64,000 nucleotides of DNA from Lutraria lutraria (taxonomy: Eukaryota > Mollusca > Bivalvia > Venerida > Mactridae), in assembly GCA_964023205.1 (NCBI GenBank), contig OZ026838.1:28299843-28363842 (forward strand), in the 5' to 3' direction. Under the pieces are notes generated by a model. It had not been told where the DNA came from and made no database searches. It saw nothing but the letters and a program-made list of their open reading frames with translations. This document shows, in pieces, positions 1 to 14,044 of the stretch (position 1 is its first letter; every line of letters starts with the position of its first letter). A program made the translations under genes and the position numbers.

Positions 1-1777
1 TTAATTAGGTAGCTATACATACATTACACCAAATAAGCATGTATCATGTTCTTAAATAGCTTTTTGATCAATGAAATACTATACATCAAAATGTATGTTT
101 ATGTTTACTTTTCATTAAACAACAGTGATGGATTTTTGTAACTTTTAGGAAGCCATCTTTTATGTATCCTTGGAGTCTCAGGTCTTCATAAATGATTGCA
201 TTTGATTCTGTTGAGATTTAACGATCATCCATCATTTAAAGTCAGTACAAAATTGTAGCCTATGGGTCAGTTAGTGTCCGGAGATGACCTGTTAAGTAGA
301 TAATTATCAGGTAAACTGATTCTTATCTGAGTGGACAATCTTTAATTGTGGTCAGCTTATATTTAGGTGGTAGTTAAATTTTTCTCCAATTATATCTTGA
401 CAAATTATTGACACTTGAGGAAGTGCTGCCTGGTATGAGATTTATGTCAAGATATTAAAGTCATGAAGCTTTTCTTTATATTTCAATTTATTTGGTCAAT
501 CTGATAAAAAAAAAGTCTATTTTTTTAACAGTTAGTTTGATTAAATATAGTATATAGAGTGAGAAGTGCCATGTGGTAGGGGTGAACATTGTTCTCCTCA
601 TCCAAAAGGTCATGTGTTCAAAACCTGTCAGTGAACTCCATTGTCATCAAGTAAGGAAAAAATACAGCTGGCTTGTATCCACTGTAAAAGTATTCAGTAT
701 TGATGCTTTGGATCATTAGAACAAAATAAGTATATGTTCTCTATGGTTTGTAGAACTGTCTAACAAGCAAAATATTGTCTTACAATAATCTAGTATAATG
801 GTTTTCCAGTGTTAGCGGATGTTGCCATGGTTTGTTTCTTACATCTACTCCGTGGAAGTATTACATGTCTATATATCAATCATTATGTTGGCCTCAGTGT
901 CACATTAGATGTGTTTCATTTCAAACATAATGTTCAGTTCTACTTCATGGTATGAGAAATTCATGGCTGTAAATTCTTCATTTGTAACTCAGTATTTCTG
1001 GTTCAGCGAAAAGGAAGATGGGAACGAATGATAGATTTTTGGGATGCATCAAAATGAATGATTGCTATTGAAGATCAAAGAGGCCTGTGGTAACGAGTGG
1101 TTATTGGCTATGTCTAGTTATCCCTAGTCCCTCAGACTGCTGAGAGTTCAAATCCTGAATCGGCACCAAATTTCAAATGCAAGGCTGTCAGGTTCAACCT
1201 TGGTGTAATGCAAGAGGTCTTCACCATCAAAAGCTGGAATAGTTCAGAAGTCCTAGCCGAGTTAGTGAAACTGAGAACTGCCATCTTTACTTGCCAGAAA
1301 ATTGTCTTCTTCAGTTAATAATGAATGTTTAAATGATATTTTATTGTGATGCAAGTTGACACATTGCCTTTCACACAGTGTGCCTGAATGTTTACATTGA
1401 ACATGAAGTATATGATTGTGGTTTTGATTTGTTATTGAGTTTAGGTAAACATCAACCATACAACAGGTCAGATATAATCGAAAGAAACTGGATGACTGCA
1501 TGAAGGATGTTGTTGATACTTGACAGTAGAGCTACTGAGTTTTATACAGAACATTCTTGGGCTTATTTCCTCAGTTGTCAACTGTTCACTGTTTTTGTTG
1601 TCAGGTTTTTTTTACTAAGAAAGTGACACTGATAGCCAGCGTCTTCCCTTCGAAAAAAAAAGAATATTTTCCCCTAAATGTTCCTCTTTGGTGTAAGTTT
1701 TCCCCTTTTACTAGCCCCCAGCGTCTTCCCCTTTTCCTAAAAAACTCTGGTTGAAGATGAAAATTTAGTGCAGCCTC

Positions 1778-1998
1778 TGTGGTATTGAAGGTCGCTGATT
1801 TCAAATTACTGTAACCTCTCACTGATAGAGGGCCATGGGTTCGAGTCCCGCTACCGTCCATGTCTCTTAATGTAAGAATGTAGGCAGTTGCTTATTGAGG
1901 ATGGGAGTCTAGTATTGGCTCTTCCCAGGAACGATAGTTAAATGAGATGTCTGCCTCATATGACTCTGACTGTTGAAAAAGGGCGTAAAACTGAAGAA
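1778..1998 (+). repeat. tRNA-derived SINE, family A, copy 1
   Basis: A pol III B-box (GGTTCGAGTCC) is followed by a body shared with copies at 15740, 31681 and 56325: gtctctt.atgt, aggcagttgctt, gggagtctagta.tgg, cttccaggaac, ccgcctcatatgactctgac and a gggcgtaaaact.gaa..aaacaaa tail. The 5' part is diverged. The minus-strand frame across it has no coding meaning. Confidence 0.8.
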
Positions 1999-3219
1999 AC
2001 AAACAAAATGAATAAAAAGATGACAATTTCAAAAATGGATTTTGTTAAACTGTATATTGTCTCAATTGGCTTTCATGAGTCGGCCCTGATGTGGGGGATG
2101 ATTGTGTAATTAAATAGAGCTGAGTATATATATAAATACATAGATGACATTTAGAACTTCAGCAATTTAAATAAATAAATTTGACATGAAATGGCTTCTA
2201 AAGGTTAAAAGTGTGCATATATACTGCCACAAATAGGGAATATTTCAAATTTAACAACTATTTTTTTTCAAATACGTTGTTTATGTTTTCAAATGGTATG
2301 ATATAAGTTCTTAGTCACTTGTAAGACTTATATACATTGACCATTACAGATGGGATATCATTAAACCCTTGAGGTGAATATCCTGATACATCATAAAATC
2401 TCATATATCTTTTTTCTCTACATGATGAAAGACTGTTACATGTATACAGATAATTTCTGTTGGTTAAGTAACACATTCTTACAGTTCTTTGAAGCATAGC
2501 GAACATATTTACCTCGATCTTCACCACTGCTGTAATACTATGATCGAGTGATTTTCATACAAAATTATACATATATACAAATGTATTTATTGGAGCTTAA
2601 ACAACATTGCCTGGGAGCTTGATTTGGTTGATCTATAGTTCGATGTAATCATATTCATCATCTTCAATCCATTTATTTATTTGAAGTGTGGTTTATAGGC
2701 TTGAAAAAAAATTGTCATGTTTTATGTGATTTCTTGACCCCGTTATTAAAATAGGATTCAAGTCGAATGTCAAAAAACTGTCCTATTTTTCTCTTAATAT
2801 ATCTTTCAAACTTTAGGGGACAGATTTGTGTCCCCAATTGTTTTCATACTTTCTGTAGAAATTTACCAGTAAGTGAAGTGTCAACACCAGAAATAAGGTA
2901 CTCATGGAAACTGAACTTACATAGACTTGCACTTCAACATGGATCAAGAACCAGTTTAACATTGATTGGCAGATTTAGAAAATGCAGTACTTTGGTCTGC
3001 ATCAAATTTCATTGCACTGAGTGAGTGAAGGCTATATAGAACTTAGCTTCCAAATAATGTCAGTCAGGTAAATGTAAAAATGAATATTTTTTCTGGCGTT
3101 GTTACACCAGTATATGTTGGTATGATAAATGGAAAGTTAGAATCTTACATCTGTCAAGCTGATCCTTTTAGGGTAAGAAAATAAAGAGTTGAATGAATCA
3201 TGTTGCTTGAATCTCCAGC

Positions 3220-3345
3220 TTGCGAGCATCATGTGATTCTTTGTTGACAGTCATGTGATTCTTTACCGATAGTCATGTGATTCTTTGTCGACAGTCATGT
3301 GATAGTCATGTGCTTCTTTGTCAACAGTCATGTGATTCTTCATAC
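3220..3345. repeat. Short minisatellite, about 24-bp unit
   Basis: About five imperfect copies of a unit like agtcatgtgattctttgtcg, one of them interrupted. Confidence 0.75.
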
Positions 3346-4589
3346 TATGGTGATGCTGAAAGTGTCTGTTTCATTGTTTAATTATATACTGAGTATGTCT
3401 TATGTCTTTAAAATCATAAAATAATAAAAAAAACTTGCATATTATTATCTTGTGATAAAGTTGCTGTTTATTGTGAACCTGGGACCTGCAGCAGCTGTCT
3501 TGTTCTGTGCTACTGCTGGGAGGCTCTGTACTTTCATTTAATATCCAGTGTATATCGGGCAATTTTTACATACAAGATAAAGTCATAAAAATCAACTAAT
3601 CCTCTGAGTTCATGATGTGTCTAGATGTGTAAACATTAACTTTCTTAACACAGGAACCTAAGATTATACTTTTGTTTGGTTTAGAAAATAAATCTTTTTT
3701 CTCAAAGTATTCGATAAGTTGCATTCTGATAAAATTGTCTGCCCTAGACATAAATTATCTGTTCGGTGTCTGTGTGTGGGTGTCATTATATTGTTTATCT
3801 GATTCACTTAACTTAGTGTATGTTTCTTATTAAACTTTTGAGGTTTAGAGAATAATATACTTGTTTTATAAAAAAACACCACCCACTTCTTTATACAGTG
3901 TTATATAAAGTGATAGATTTGTTTATTTGAAGTTCATCTACTTGTTGAGACTTACAATCTGTTTTAAGACTTGAATCATGATAGATTTCTTACATATGAT
4001 GCTCATTTGAAAGCATTTATAATGATATAAAAACAACCTTTTCGAAGGTTTTCAACAGCATTTTTATGTCCATATTCATATGATGAGTCATGCTCTACGT
4101 AGTGCTAACAGATTCCAGGCAGATATTGACCATCCAATTCTATCCTAACTTGAATACCATCATCATGAATGGCAATGTACAATGACAAAGACAATTTCAT
4201 TTCCCTGTTTGACAAATTATGACAGTTGAATAGATTGATAGCCTTTGCTTTATCCTTGATGTATTGACTCAGAACTAGGCCTGTCTGCTTCTATTGTATG
4301 ATGTATGAACCAGCCATTGACTGGCTTATTATGCTCTCAAAATTGGAACTATCGGAATTCTAATCAACTCCAGTTTGCTAATTGGTTTTAATTATTGGAC
4401 ATGTGTATTTACAGTCTCTGATTACACTCAGGGTAATTTTGATTGATACTGTCATTATATTGGTTAAAAAGCATTAATTATTGGCATCTTAAACAGAATT
4501 TCATGGTCCATGATTCTAAACATTTGAGTAGAATATGGATCGTAGAAAAAAGTGTTAACTTTGTATTTTGCTGACCATAATTGTAAATG

Positions 4590-4700
4590 ACTTGATAGCT
4601 TGGCTGTTTTCGAATAAAAAGTCGAGCTATATTGTGATTACTTTGGTGTCTGCGTCGTGCGAAAACTTTAATGTAGTTCATATTAAACTCAGAAACTGTA
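4590..4700. repeat. Dispersed repeat family F, with a second copy at 6693-6800
   Basis: Both copies carry gcttggctgttttcga or gctcggctgttttcga, an inverted-repeat start (agctcg...gagct), then tgtgat.ac, gtctg..t..gtgc and aaaactttaat. I associate this pattern with an abundant bivalve repeat; that is recollection and was not checked. Confidence 0.5.
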
Positions 4701-5522
4701 AGAGGTAGCTCTTGGTTTATAGCTTTACTGTGGTTTTGTGTTTGTTTTATAGAATTGAATTTTAGTCTGATTTTCTGGCCCAAGGTGCAAAGAAACCGTC
4801 ACGTAAGTTTCGTTTTTTAGATGATATATTTTTCATATGGGATCACTTTGAAAGAACTAAAAGGCGATGTGCCGAAATGTTGACTAACACAGTTCGAAAA
4901 TGTATATATGTTTTTGTTGTTAAATCCACATTTATTTGATTGAGTTGAAGATAGATGATTGTTGTATTAATTGACATAATGCTCTACAAAACTGTTAAAA
5001 ATCACTCAGACTTGACTTTTAAAAATGATTATTGATACTATGGTCTATAAATACCATAAATGTAAATGTATTCATCATTTCTACAGTATTGTTACTATTG
5101 TATATAATGCAACCCAACTGCAAGAAACCTATAATTATCCATTGATCCACTAGTATAGAGCTGGTCATATCTTCCATACAGAGAGGAAACTATTTAATAT
5201 TGGATTGCATACTTCAGTTGAAGATAACTAAAAAGCCCTTTTTGTATAATTTCCGTATTTATTGAATGCTGTCCCTATAATTTGGTCTATTACTCAGCTT
5301 GATTGGTGGTTATTATGGATACATATCTTACTGTTGGGTATCACTTGTATTGATCAATTAGATGTTTACTTTCATCATTATGTTACATAATTCAAAGACC
5401 TGCTGAAAGCATGATTGTTTCTAATAATTGCTGTCAATGAACCCGTTTAAATAATATGGTAAATGATGAAAGCTTTGAAATGAAATTGATTGCATGTGAT
5501 TGTTTCGGAAACTTAACAATAA

Positions 5523-5710
5523 TTCAGCTTTCCATAGCCAACACTTGCTTGGCATGCATGGATTCTGATACAGACCAAAGTACTACATTTTTTACATCCA
5601 CCATGTAATTGTTAACTAGTTCCATTAGTCCAATCTAATTAACCCATTCCATGTTGTAATGCAAGTCTATTAAGTTCACTTTCCATGAGTACTTTCAGTA
5701 CTTAGATAAT
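5523..5710 (+). repeat. Dispersed repeat family E, copy 1 (others near 8785-9130, 13650-13780, 61550-61700)
   Basis: Copies share agctttccatagcc, a..gaccaaagtacta, ccaccatg.aatt.ttaac, gttcc and a terminal gagtactttcagtacttt. An inverted terminal piece (aatcaaagtactgaaagtac) occurs at 48643 and a related one at 43735. No coding sequence is evident. Confidence 0.6.
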
Positions 5711-5935
5711 TTATCTTGGGTTTAATGTCACACTAACAACCTAGATCAAATGGTGACTTGTCCAGCTTTAAGGTTGATAGAAGACCCTAAGTAGTGATGT
5801 GACCTTGGTAGAAAAGCCGACCTTCAGTATGCTAGTAAATGATGACTTCCTCATTTGTGAATTTTGTTTGTTCCGGAGTGGGTTTCGAACGCACAGTGGT
5901 AGGCGCTTGTGCCACTCAATCAAAACTCAAAAAGG
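5710..5935 (-). repeat. SINE-like element, family D, minus strand
   Basis: On the minus strand it begins with a tRNA-like head (gagtggcacaagcgcctacc ... gcgttcgaaacccactcc) and ends gtgtgacattaaacccaaga. The same end is found near 50410 and a diverged form at 6855. Confidence 0.6.
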
Positions 5936-6854
5936 CCTCTTGTTTTGTTTTTCTGTTTGTGTCATCTTATAGTCATTTGACTTGACCCCAAATGGCAACA
6001 TGGCGAAATAACCAACTGGAGACAGTCACACTGATTGGCATGATGCCTGTTTAATGTTTACTTGACCTGAAATTTGACTTCTTTCATCAACATACCGGTA
6101 TAATATACATGTAGTTTCTTCCAGCTATTGGAATAAACATTAGTGTCAACAAATATGGTGGTAGTTGTTGCATATTGATTTATGATACATCTAGAAGAAA
6201 GAGAGAAGAACAAGATAAATTGTGAAGTATTGTTGGCTATAATTTAACATTGATCGTTCGTGTCAAGTTTTGGATTATTGTGTCTACCAAATCTATAAAT
6301 TAGATTCTAACAAGGCTTTGGTCATTTATAATGGCCAGCAATTTGTTCAGCTTTGATGGTCATTGTCATCATAAAACGCATAGCCTGTTATAGTTGAATT
6401 TTATTTCAGTACTTGCTTCAATTTGTATTGATGGTAAAAGTTGATCTGAGGTCAGTAGTGTTGGGTTTATTATACTGATAACAATGTGTGATGACTAGGG
6501 GGTGGGGATAAATGGGTAACTTGAACCTGGTGTATAATGTGAATGGTCCATTAATTAGACACTGTAAGTGTCTATGATTTGAGTCATGCAGTTGATGGGA
6601 GGACATCTTAGATGGTACACTGGTTTTCTGGCTTGAAGTGTTTAGCATGTTATTTTGATATTGTTATTTTAATTGACTGAACAGTCAATTTTTAGCTCGG
6701 CTGTTTTCGAAGAAAAAGTCAAGCTATAATTTGTGATCACCTCGTCGTCTGTGTATGTGCAAAAACTTTAATAGGTAGTAACATGAAACTTCATAGGTGA
6801 GTAGACCTCACTGAGGCTGTGAACAGTTGGCACCGTTTGCGACTCTCTTAATTT

Positions 6855-7085
6855 TCTCTTGTTTAATGTTGCACCAACAGCCCGGTTCACTTCACTAATT
6901 GGAGGTTATAATGCTGGATGAAAATCCCAGACGGTGGTAAATCAGGGTAGGACAACTGACCTTAAATAAGCCTGCTGGACAGTTTCCAAACATATGATTT
7001 TCTTCTAGTCCTGGTTGAGATTCAAACTTGCAGCTATAATGAAGGGCTAGTACTTGCCACCAAGAGATCATTACCATTCAGCTTC
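6855..7085 (-). repeat. SINE-like element, family D, diverged copy, minus strand
   Basis: It shares the head arrangement (ttggtggcaagtactagccc ... gtttgaatctcaacc on the minus strand) and the gttggtgcaacattaaac end with the 5710 copy. Confidence 0.5.
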
Positions 7086-7930
7086 GGAGAGCCCCCAAAC
7101 TTAAGACAAACAAGTTATATGATTATGATGGTGATATAAATGAAAGTGTTGCTGTCAAGTTTTTACCGAGCATGTAGGCGTGCAGCTTAGGTTTTCATTT
7201 CGCAACACTTGTAGTTCTACATTATTATATTTGTTCAGTGAGTTTACTGGCAGGAAAAAAATAATAAACTGTCATACTGTTTAAACAAAATGTGTTTACT
7301 CATCTGACTGCTATAACAAACAGAGCTGTAATGTGTAGTTGACTGCATATTCCATGTTTTTAATAATTAATGTTTCTGTAGTTTAAGCACTCCTCTTAGA
7401 AAGATGAATCTTTTTGCCTCACCATGAATGCTTTAATAATCCTTGAAAGTATATCCAAAAATCATTTCAGTGGTAACCTGTCCAATTATCTTTATAAAAA
7501 TATCTTCATAAAGTATAAAGTCCCCTGAGTGAGGGATGTTAATTTAGAAATATCTGATACTACATCTGAGCAATAAAAAGCTTAAAGGGTTGAATATTCA
7601 TATTTATCTACTTATTCCTGAAGTCAACAATATATTGCAGGTAGAATAAATATCAAATGGAAAACATTACATTATATATGAATTTAGGAGACTCGATCAT
7701 ACATTGTAGAAACTACCTTTAAGATTTTAAGACCAATTTCGTTAAGGAGATTTATTACCTGTACAATTTGGTAGTGATTCACTGCTTAATGACCTGTATA
7801 AAGTTTTCTCTTAAAAGTTTTAATTAGTCACCATCATGACGTTCACAGCAGTGTAATCAATTCACTTCCTACCAAAACCTGGCAATAAAACTTTCATTTC
7901 TTGCAAATTTGAAATCATCACCTTACGATT

Positions 7931-7989
7931 AAAATTAAGGGCCTATCTGACATTAGTATGATAAGTGCAGATAGGCCCTTTTTAAAATT
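7931..7989. repeat. Fold-back element (perfect stem with 18-nt loop)
   Basis: AAGGGCCTATCTG (ending 7949) and its exact complement CAGATAGGCCCTT (from 7968) flank an 18-nt loop. AT-rich flanks extend the pairing with one or two extra T. It ends in a T-run. It may be a miniature fold-back transposon or a transcribed hairpin. Confidence 0.65.
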
Positions 7990-10900
7990 CTAAGATGACG
8001 AAATACAGATTTCTTTTTTTTTTTTTTTTTGGTGAAACCATTTGGTTTCATTTATTTATCTATTTTTTTTATTTACAAATACAGATCTTAATTACAATAC
8101 TTCTTTATTGGAGCAGGCTTTCGTCATGACCGATTCAATGTAATGTTCTTATTCTTAACCTTAAGGGATTTTCTGGTTTCAATACTTTACTTATTTTAAG
8201 TTGTCACCAATTTAAGATTTCTATTCTTAACACACAATAATTCTATGTTTACATAATGTGCAGTGTTATCATGGTGACTCACTTTGTCAACACAATGGCA
8301 TGATAGCTAACCCCTTATCTCAAATTATTCAAAAAGCTCCTTGATGTGAAAACTGTGAACCCTTTTTAAGATATTGAACAAAATAATGAAAATCATGAGA
8401 GAGTCATGTAAGATGAGTGTGTACAACTTGTTTGTTATTGTATATCACACATGCCATAATAAATTATGAACTCTTTTTAAGCTTCGTTGTCATGTGTGGT
8501 TTTGTGATAAAATCAATTCTTCGGTTGTGTTCAAAATTGGTCATTCATCTTAAGTGTTGTCCGAGAATTTTGTGTGATAGCAACTTAGTTTTGTAAATAT
8601 GTCAATCACACAGTGAGAATTTGTGAGGTCATTTAGCTATTTAAGATGTGATAAATAATCGTTCATCAAGGTGTTCATAGGAAGCCTCTTGACTGTTGGT
8701 TTGATAACTGACTTTCTCATTATGCTCTGTTGCCATAGTTTCTGTTAAGTTTCCTCATAATGCTGGTTGTAAAATGAATAAAAGTTAATAGCTTTCCATA
8801 GCTGTCACTCACTTGGCGCGCATGAATTTTGATGCGGACCAAAGTGTAGCTCGACCATGTCTTTTGTGCCGTGACGGAAAATTGCAGGTAGTACTTGAGC
8901 ATGATAAATTTATCTTATAAATATATTTCAGTCAGATTTGTTCTGAAGATCCATATCCACTATTTGACTTAGTGGATTATTCTGAATAATTTCTTCACGG
9001 TCTAAAAACATGGTCGAGCTATACTATGTTTTTCTAGATCCACCATGCAAATGCTTAACTTGTTCCATTCCATATTTCAGTGCATGCCTATGTAACTTAA
9101 GTTTCTACGAGTTTTTTCAGTACTTTGATTTTTCATACAGTTCTGTTTATTGTTAAAAGGTGCTGTAATCTGGTGATAATTTATACCATTATGTAGGTTT
9201 GAATTGTTTAATATTTCACCTGCCTTGTTTATCAGGCATTATGAATCCATTTTCCATCCGACAAGAATGAATAACATTCTGATAAAGATTCTGTGTCTAG
9301 TGCATTAATAAATAAATGATAATTTCTCCAATTTTAGATGACAGACTGCATATCAGTTTATATTTGACATTATGCATAAAAAGTGAGTTGATAATTTGTG
9401 ATCATAAATGTACGGACTTTGATATTTATTCTGTTTTGTATAATCATGAATCATCGGCTGATTGCTGTCTATGTTTTGTTATGTAACATAATAGAATGGG
9501 AGAGGACATCAAAAGAATACATAGCATTGATCTTATAGAGCTACATTGTTTCATTTAGAGTGGCTGGATGTTTTATTTCATCAATTGTCAACACAATAAA
9601 TTGATCTACAAACAAAATGAAATTGACTGTATAAGTTTATGGCACCCCTATCTTCTATCCAATATAATTTTGTGGTTTTGGATTGTATAAATAATGTTCT
9701 CTTATTTCTATATAAACACCCTGGACATTTTGGGTAGTATTTTGAATGTTATTTAACCCATATGATACTTTATTTCCATTAAAAGTCAATGTAAATTCCA
9801 GTAAATTTAGGCTTTAATACCTCAGTATCTGTTATATGTCTGCTTAATTAAATGTTGAATAATTCTTTTTTACTGGACATATTGTACTTGAATCAAGAAA
9901 ATCTTAATTTTAGAAATTTTGTGAATGTCACTGCCCATTTGGAAGAAATTTGTGAAATCTTAATTTTTCCTTGAAATATTCTTGAAAAGTTCATGAAGTA
10001 TGAATAACTAGTTGATCAGACATGGGTCTGCTGATTGAAGAATTTTTTTTTTAAATTCATAACATGATTACCATAGTTATGGAACTGACTTCATACTTAA
10101 AAGAAAATAAATATTATACATCAATATTCCACTTGTAATCTGCTTATGTCTAATGCCAAATGTATTATTAACTGTCATTAATGATAATACTCTTCTACCA
10201 AACTTTTAACATAAATTCTGATATTATTCTAATGCAATAACTTCTTCAAACTGAAGTTATATTTATATTGAGGAGATAGAATTACTCTGGTTTCTTCTGA
10301 AATTCTTCATATGTGATCAAGTATTTTCTGTAAGCCTAAGGTATTTATATCATGATGTACCAATTAATTTCTATTAAGTGCCCCCTCCTGGTGAGTTTTT
10401 TTTTCATTATTTTAATGATTTTTTGTGAAGAATCAATTTGCTCTATTGTTGCATTGAAACATTATGCACACTGAGTGTTACTGATGCCATTTACTTGAAG
10501 TTGGATACGACTTTTTTTTCAAACAAGTGGCAAGGGGGGGGGTGATAAGAGGAGGCATGTTTATTGGGGTATATTTGGTAGATGTATCATGCATTGATGC
10601 AGGCATTGAAGGAATGCAGATTATGATGTGGTTTTTCTCCTCAAAATATCATTTACTCCACCCTAGAATCATGAATTTATTAATACCAGTTTGAAGCATT
10701 GTCTATTGTTTGATTGATATATATGTATGATTAATTTCCCTGGTTCATCTGGAAAATACCTCAGAATGTAGACAGTAAACATTAAACAATTAATGATCCA
10801 GGTAATTTTTAAAGTGCTTACTCAATCTTTAAGTGGGCTATTGAAAATAAACAATTAACCACTGTAGCTGGTATACCTGTACACTGTTTTGAGAAAGTTC

Positions 10901-13073
10901 ACTTAAATTAGTCTCGGGCTTCTGAATTAGAACTTGAAGACCCAAGAACAATTACATCTTGAATAATGTGCATTAATGTCTAGTTATGTATGCTTGTAAC
11001 ACAAAAACTTAGCACCCTAACGCTTCTATTTCAAAGTTAGAACTTGAATGTAATTATATGATTGCCTTTAATGGATAAATTATGTTGTTTTGATGTGTAA
11101 TTTGTGTTTACTATGAATACGCTGTTTTCAACCATTTTTACCCTCGAGACATCATAGTTGTTATTTATGCATAGTATGACACACTTTTTATTGCCTGCAT
11201 AATCTAGAGTTTAAATTGGTATTTACATCATACTGCGTAAGGTTACAATGAAAACCTTAGATAATGATTATGATGAATGGAGACAAACATTGTTTACAAG
11301 TTTTTGTGAAATCAGATACATTTATTTTTCACATTCTGTATTAAGATACAGAATTATACGATGTATTACCTCTTTTTTTTTGAGTTACGCCTATCTAGGT
11401 CAAAGTCACTAAATTGTATAGAGAATATTAAACTACACCTCTGAATGAAGCTGATATCACATGTTTGTTGTCCTGCTGTCAAATGTGATGGGAAAATGTT
11501 CATACCACACAGATTATCTCTTTTCTGGCCTATTTATTAAGCTGTTTGACTGGTACTTGGAAGATTGCAGTATAATTCATTGGTGAACATGAATTGTAGA
11601 TGTGATGAGAAGAAATAGCCATATATGTATAATCTGTACATGTACTATGTTAGTATACTACAGTTTGGTTCTGTTTTATGGTTTATTTTATAGTCTGTGT
11701 TATTGCTAAGCTGTTGTTACACGATCTGTTTTAAGTCTTAAAATTGAAAGAATCATTTTTTGTATGATTTTTTTTTAGAAATATTTAACTAAAGTGCACC
11801 CTCTCCAAAGCTTTTGGAGGAGCACGTTGTTGCTCTAGAGAGGTTAAATTAATAGTTAAATCATACAGTTGTGAAAAAGGCCGCTCTGGAGAAATTATTT
11901 CCAGAATCCCAAGTGATGAATTAAGTTGATTTGGCAAAGTATTTACTTATAATATAATTGTGTCTTAAATAAAAAGTAATATAATAAGTTGTCACTCTAG
12001 GCAACCTGCTGAAAAATGTTCAAGTCAATGAATTTAAACTTTGACATTTTATCTTGAAGAAAGCCAAGTTGGATTTTACAATTATACCAACCTTTTTATT
12101 GATCAGAATTGGAGATAGGTGTTTAATTTTTTTCTATTTCCTTGTATTGATTAAGATGGTCCAGACCTGGGAGTTGGAATACTTGTATTAAGGGGTTTAA
12201 AATATAGACAGTGAACAATCTTTTATCTGCTGATTTGTTCAACTACGGTTTCACATGTATGCATTTCATTGGTTGTAAATATCTTGACTTGAAACTAAAT
12301 GTTGATTCTAATGTGTTGTAAATAATCGCTTTTGAGGTTTTCTTATGTTTGGTTCATGGTGATTACGATGTATATCGATCATTTCGAGTGGTCTGAGTCA
12401 CTGTATACCATTTTGTCTGGGTTTAATACACAACTAACAAAAATGAGTTTACATTATGTAATCAGTTGATGTGAAAACTGATAGATTGTAAACATAACAT
12501 ATTTGTTTATTTGTATATTATGACTGTTTTAAGATTTTCATTTGCATTTATTAGATTGGTCACTTAGTGTAAATTGTCATTCATGCTGTTTTTTTTCCTG
12601 AACTTGATTTCTACAAGTGTATGCCTAAACTTAGACTTAATTTTAAGCTTTTTGTTGAATTCCACACATGGGTGGCTTTGTGTAATCATTTTGACAGTTT
12701 ATGCATAATAATAATTGGTGAATTTGAAAGTGCACTCTATCTTTCTCATAAAACATCTTGTTGCCAGGCCTCATAATAGCAAGTTATGATTTACAGTATA
12801 ATACATGAAGAAATCAGTTTGTCTTCTGTATTATAAATCTTTCATAAGATATTCAACACAGTGATACAGTGTTAACATGTGTGTGTTAGACTGTGTCCAT
12901 ATGATATTCAACAATATCCACTTTAGAAAAGACTCACAACATTTTGTATTTTGCAAGGTTACCTTGTGAGTGTAATGTATGTGACATTTTTAGGGAAAGT
13001 TTTAAGGGCCCATAATATTTCTGATAGAAAGTATATTGCAACATAATTGTGGGATCAGGATCTAAATATCACT

Positions 13074-13238
13074 CAGGGTTCTCAATAAGTTTGTGGCCAA
13101 CAGGCCCAAAAGCTAGACTAACAGGCCTACTAGAGGGGGGTCCAGGTATTTTTCCAGCAATATTTTTAAAACTGGCCCAAACTCGTTTCTAAGCAGCTTC
13201 ATCAGCCGATGGCTGATTGTTATTGAGTGAAAACCCTG
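13074..13238. mobile_element. Small hAT-like MITE (165 bp)
   Basis: It starts CAGGGTTCTCAATAAG and ends ATTGAGTGAAAACCCTG, imperfect inverted ends with the CAGGG typical of hAT elements. Direct repeat atcact flanks both sides (13068-13073, 13239-13244). Confidence 0.6.
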
Positions 13239-13923
13239 ATCACTTGCTTTTACTAATTTGATTTAACACATAATTGACTGACCATGGAGGGTGAATCATT
13301 TCCTTAATGAAAATTTTTTAGTGTGATAACTTCGGGATGGTTTAAACATCTCATTAAATACCACAAGTGTTTAGTCATTGCACTATCAAAAGTGTGTTGT
13401 TCGTCATACACATAATGTCCTAGATTCTTGATAACTGTATTGCTCATTCCTATAAAAACATTTGATATTTGTTACCTTGGCCATGAGCTGTCAAATATTA
13501 TCATTATTCAAAATCTACAAACTGTAAGCTTTATAAAATCTGTCAACTCACATGGAAGCTTTCTGTATGGAAAATCATGCAGCAAGAAAAGTTTGTCCTG
13601 AAAAAATTGTTCATGAAGGCTAACGATAAGGTTTTTTTACACTGACAGTTTTTATTTGTTAAATGTGTGACCTTCATGACCATCAATCATGTGATTGTTG
13701 AACTTGTTCCCATTCACTTTTGTAGTAGAAGTCTATGTAATTTTCTATGAGTACTATTAGTACTTTGATTTTGTATTTGCATAACCAGGCTTTGCTGTGA
13801 CCAGATCAATCAAAACACTGAGTACTGTTAATTTGTAGACAATATCAACTATTGTTGATGACAAATATTCTGTAATGAAATTAAATCCTGTATTGATATG
13901 GTATATTATTTGTATAATTCCAG

Positions 13924-14044
13924 GTGGAACATGGGTTTTCGAGTTCCAAGTAAAGTTCTACCCACCAGATCCAATGTCATTGAAGGAAGATGTCACACGG
14001 TATCAACTATGTTTACAAGTCCGGGTAGATCTCTTCAATGGAAA
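13924..14044 (+). CDS. EPB41: Protein 4.1 exon: FERM middle lobe, KFYPPDP segment
   Basis: The exon follows an attccag acceptor and ends at aa|gtatgt. It starts with the last two bases of a glycine codon and ends with two bases of a lysine codon. It encodes VKFYPPDP followed by L.ED.TRY.LCLQ, the hallmark of protein 4.1 FERM domains at the F1-F2 boundary. This is the most upstream exon I can assign. Confidence 0.93.

Larger units (their letters stand above)
1..13923. other. Gene-poor left region, probably intron or upstream flank of the protein 4.1 gene
   Basis: I found no exon I can defend here. The first recognisable protein 4.1 exon at 13924 begins in the middle of the FERM domain with a split glycine codon, so exons for the N-terminal FERM lobe must lie upstream. 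They are either outside the window or too short or diverged for me to spot in this stretch. The open frames here are short, lack family motifs and show no convincing splice-site pairing. What the region does hold is repeats: SINE-like elements near 1778, 5710 and 6855, a minisatellite at 3220, a fold-back at 7931, and a small TIR element at 13074. Those are listed separately; the rest is unremarkable AT-rich sequence. Confidence 0.6.

Noticed and set aside
600..710. Possible SINE head (aggtcatgtgttcaaaacc)
   Set aside because: It is too diverged to place in any of the families seen here.
1083..1175. tRNA-like segment with gagttcaaatcc
   Set aside because: The B-box is plausible but no acceptor stem or anticodon arm can be folded with confidence. 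It is probably a decayed SINE head rather than a tRNA gene.
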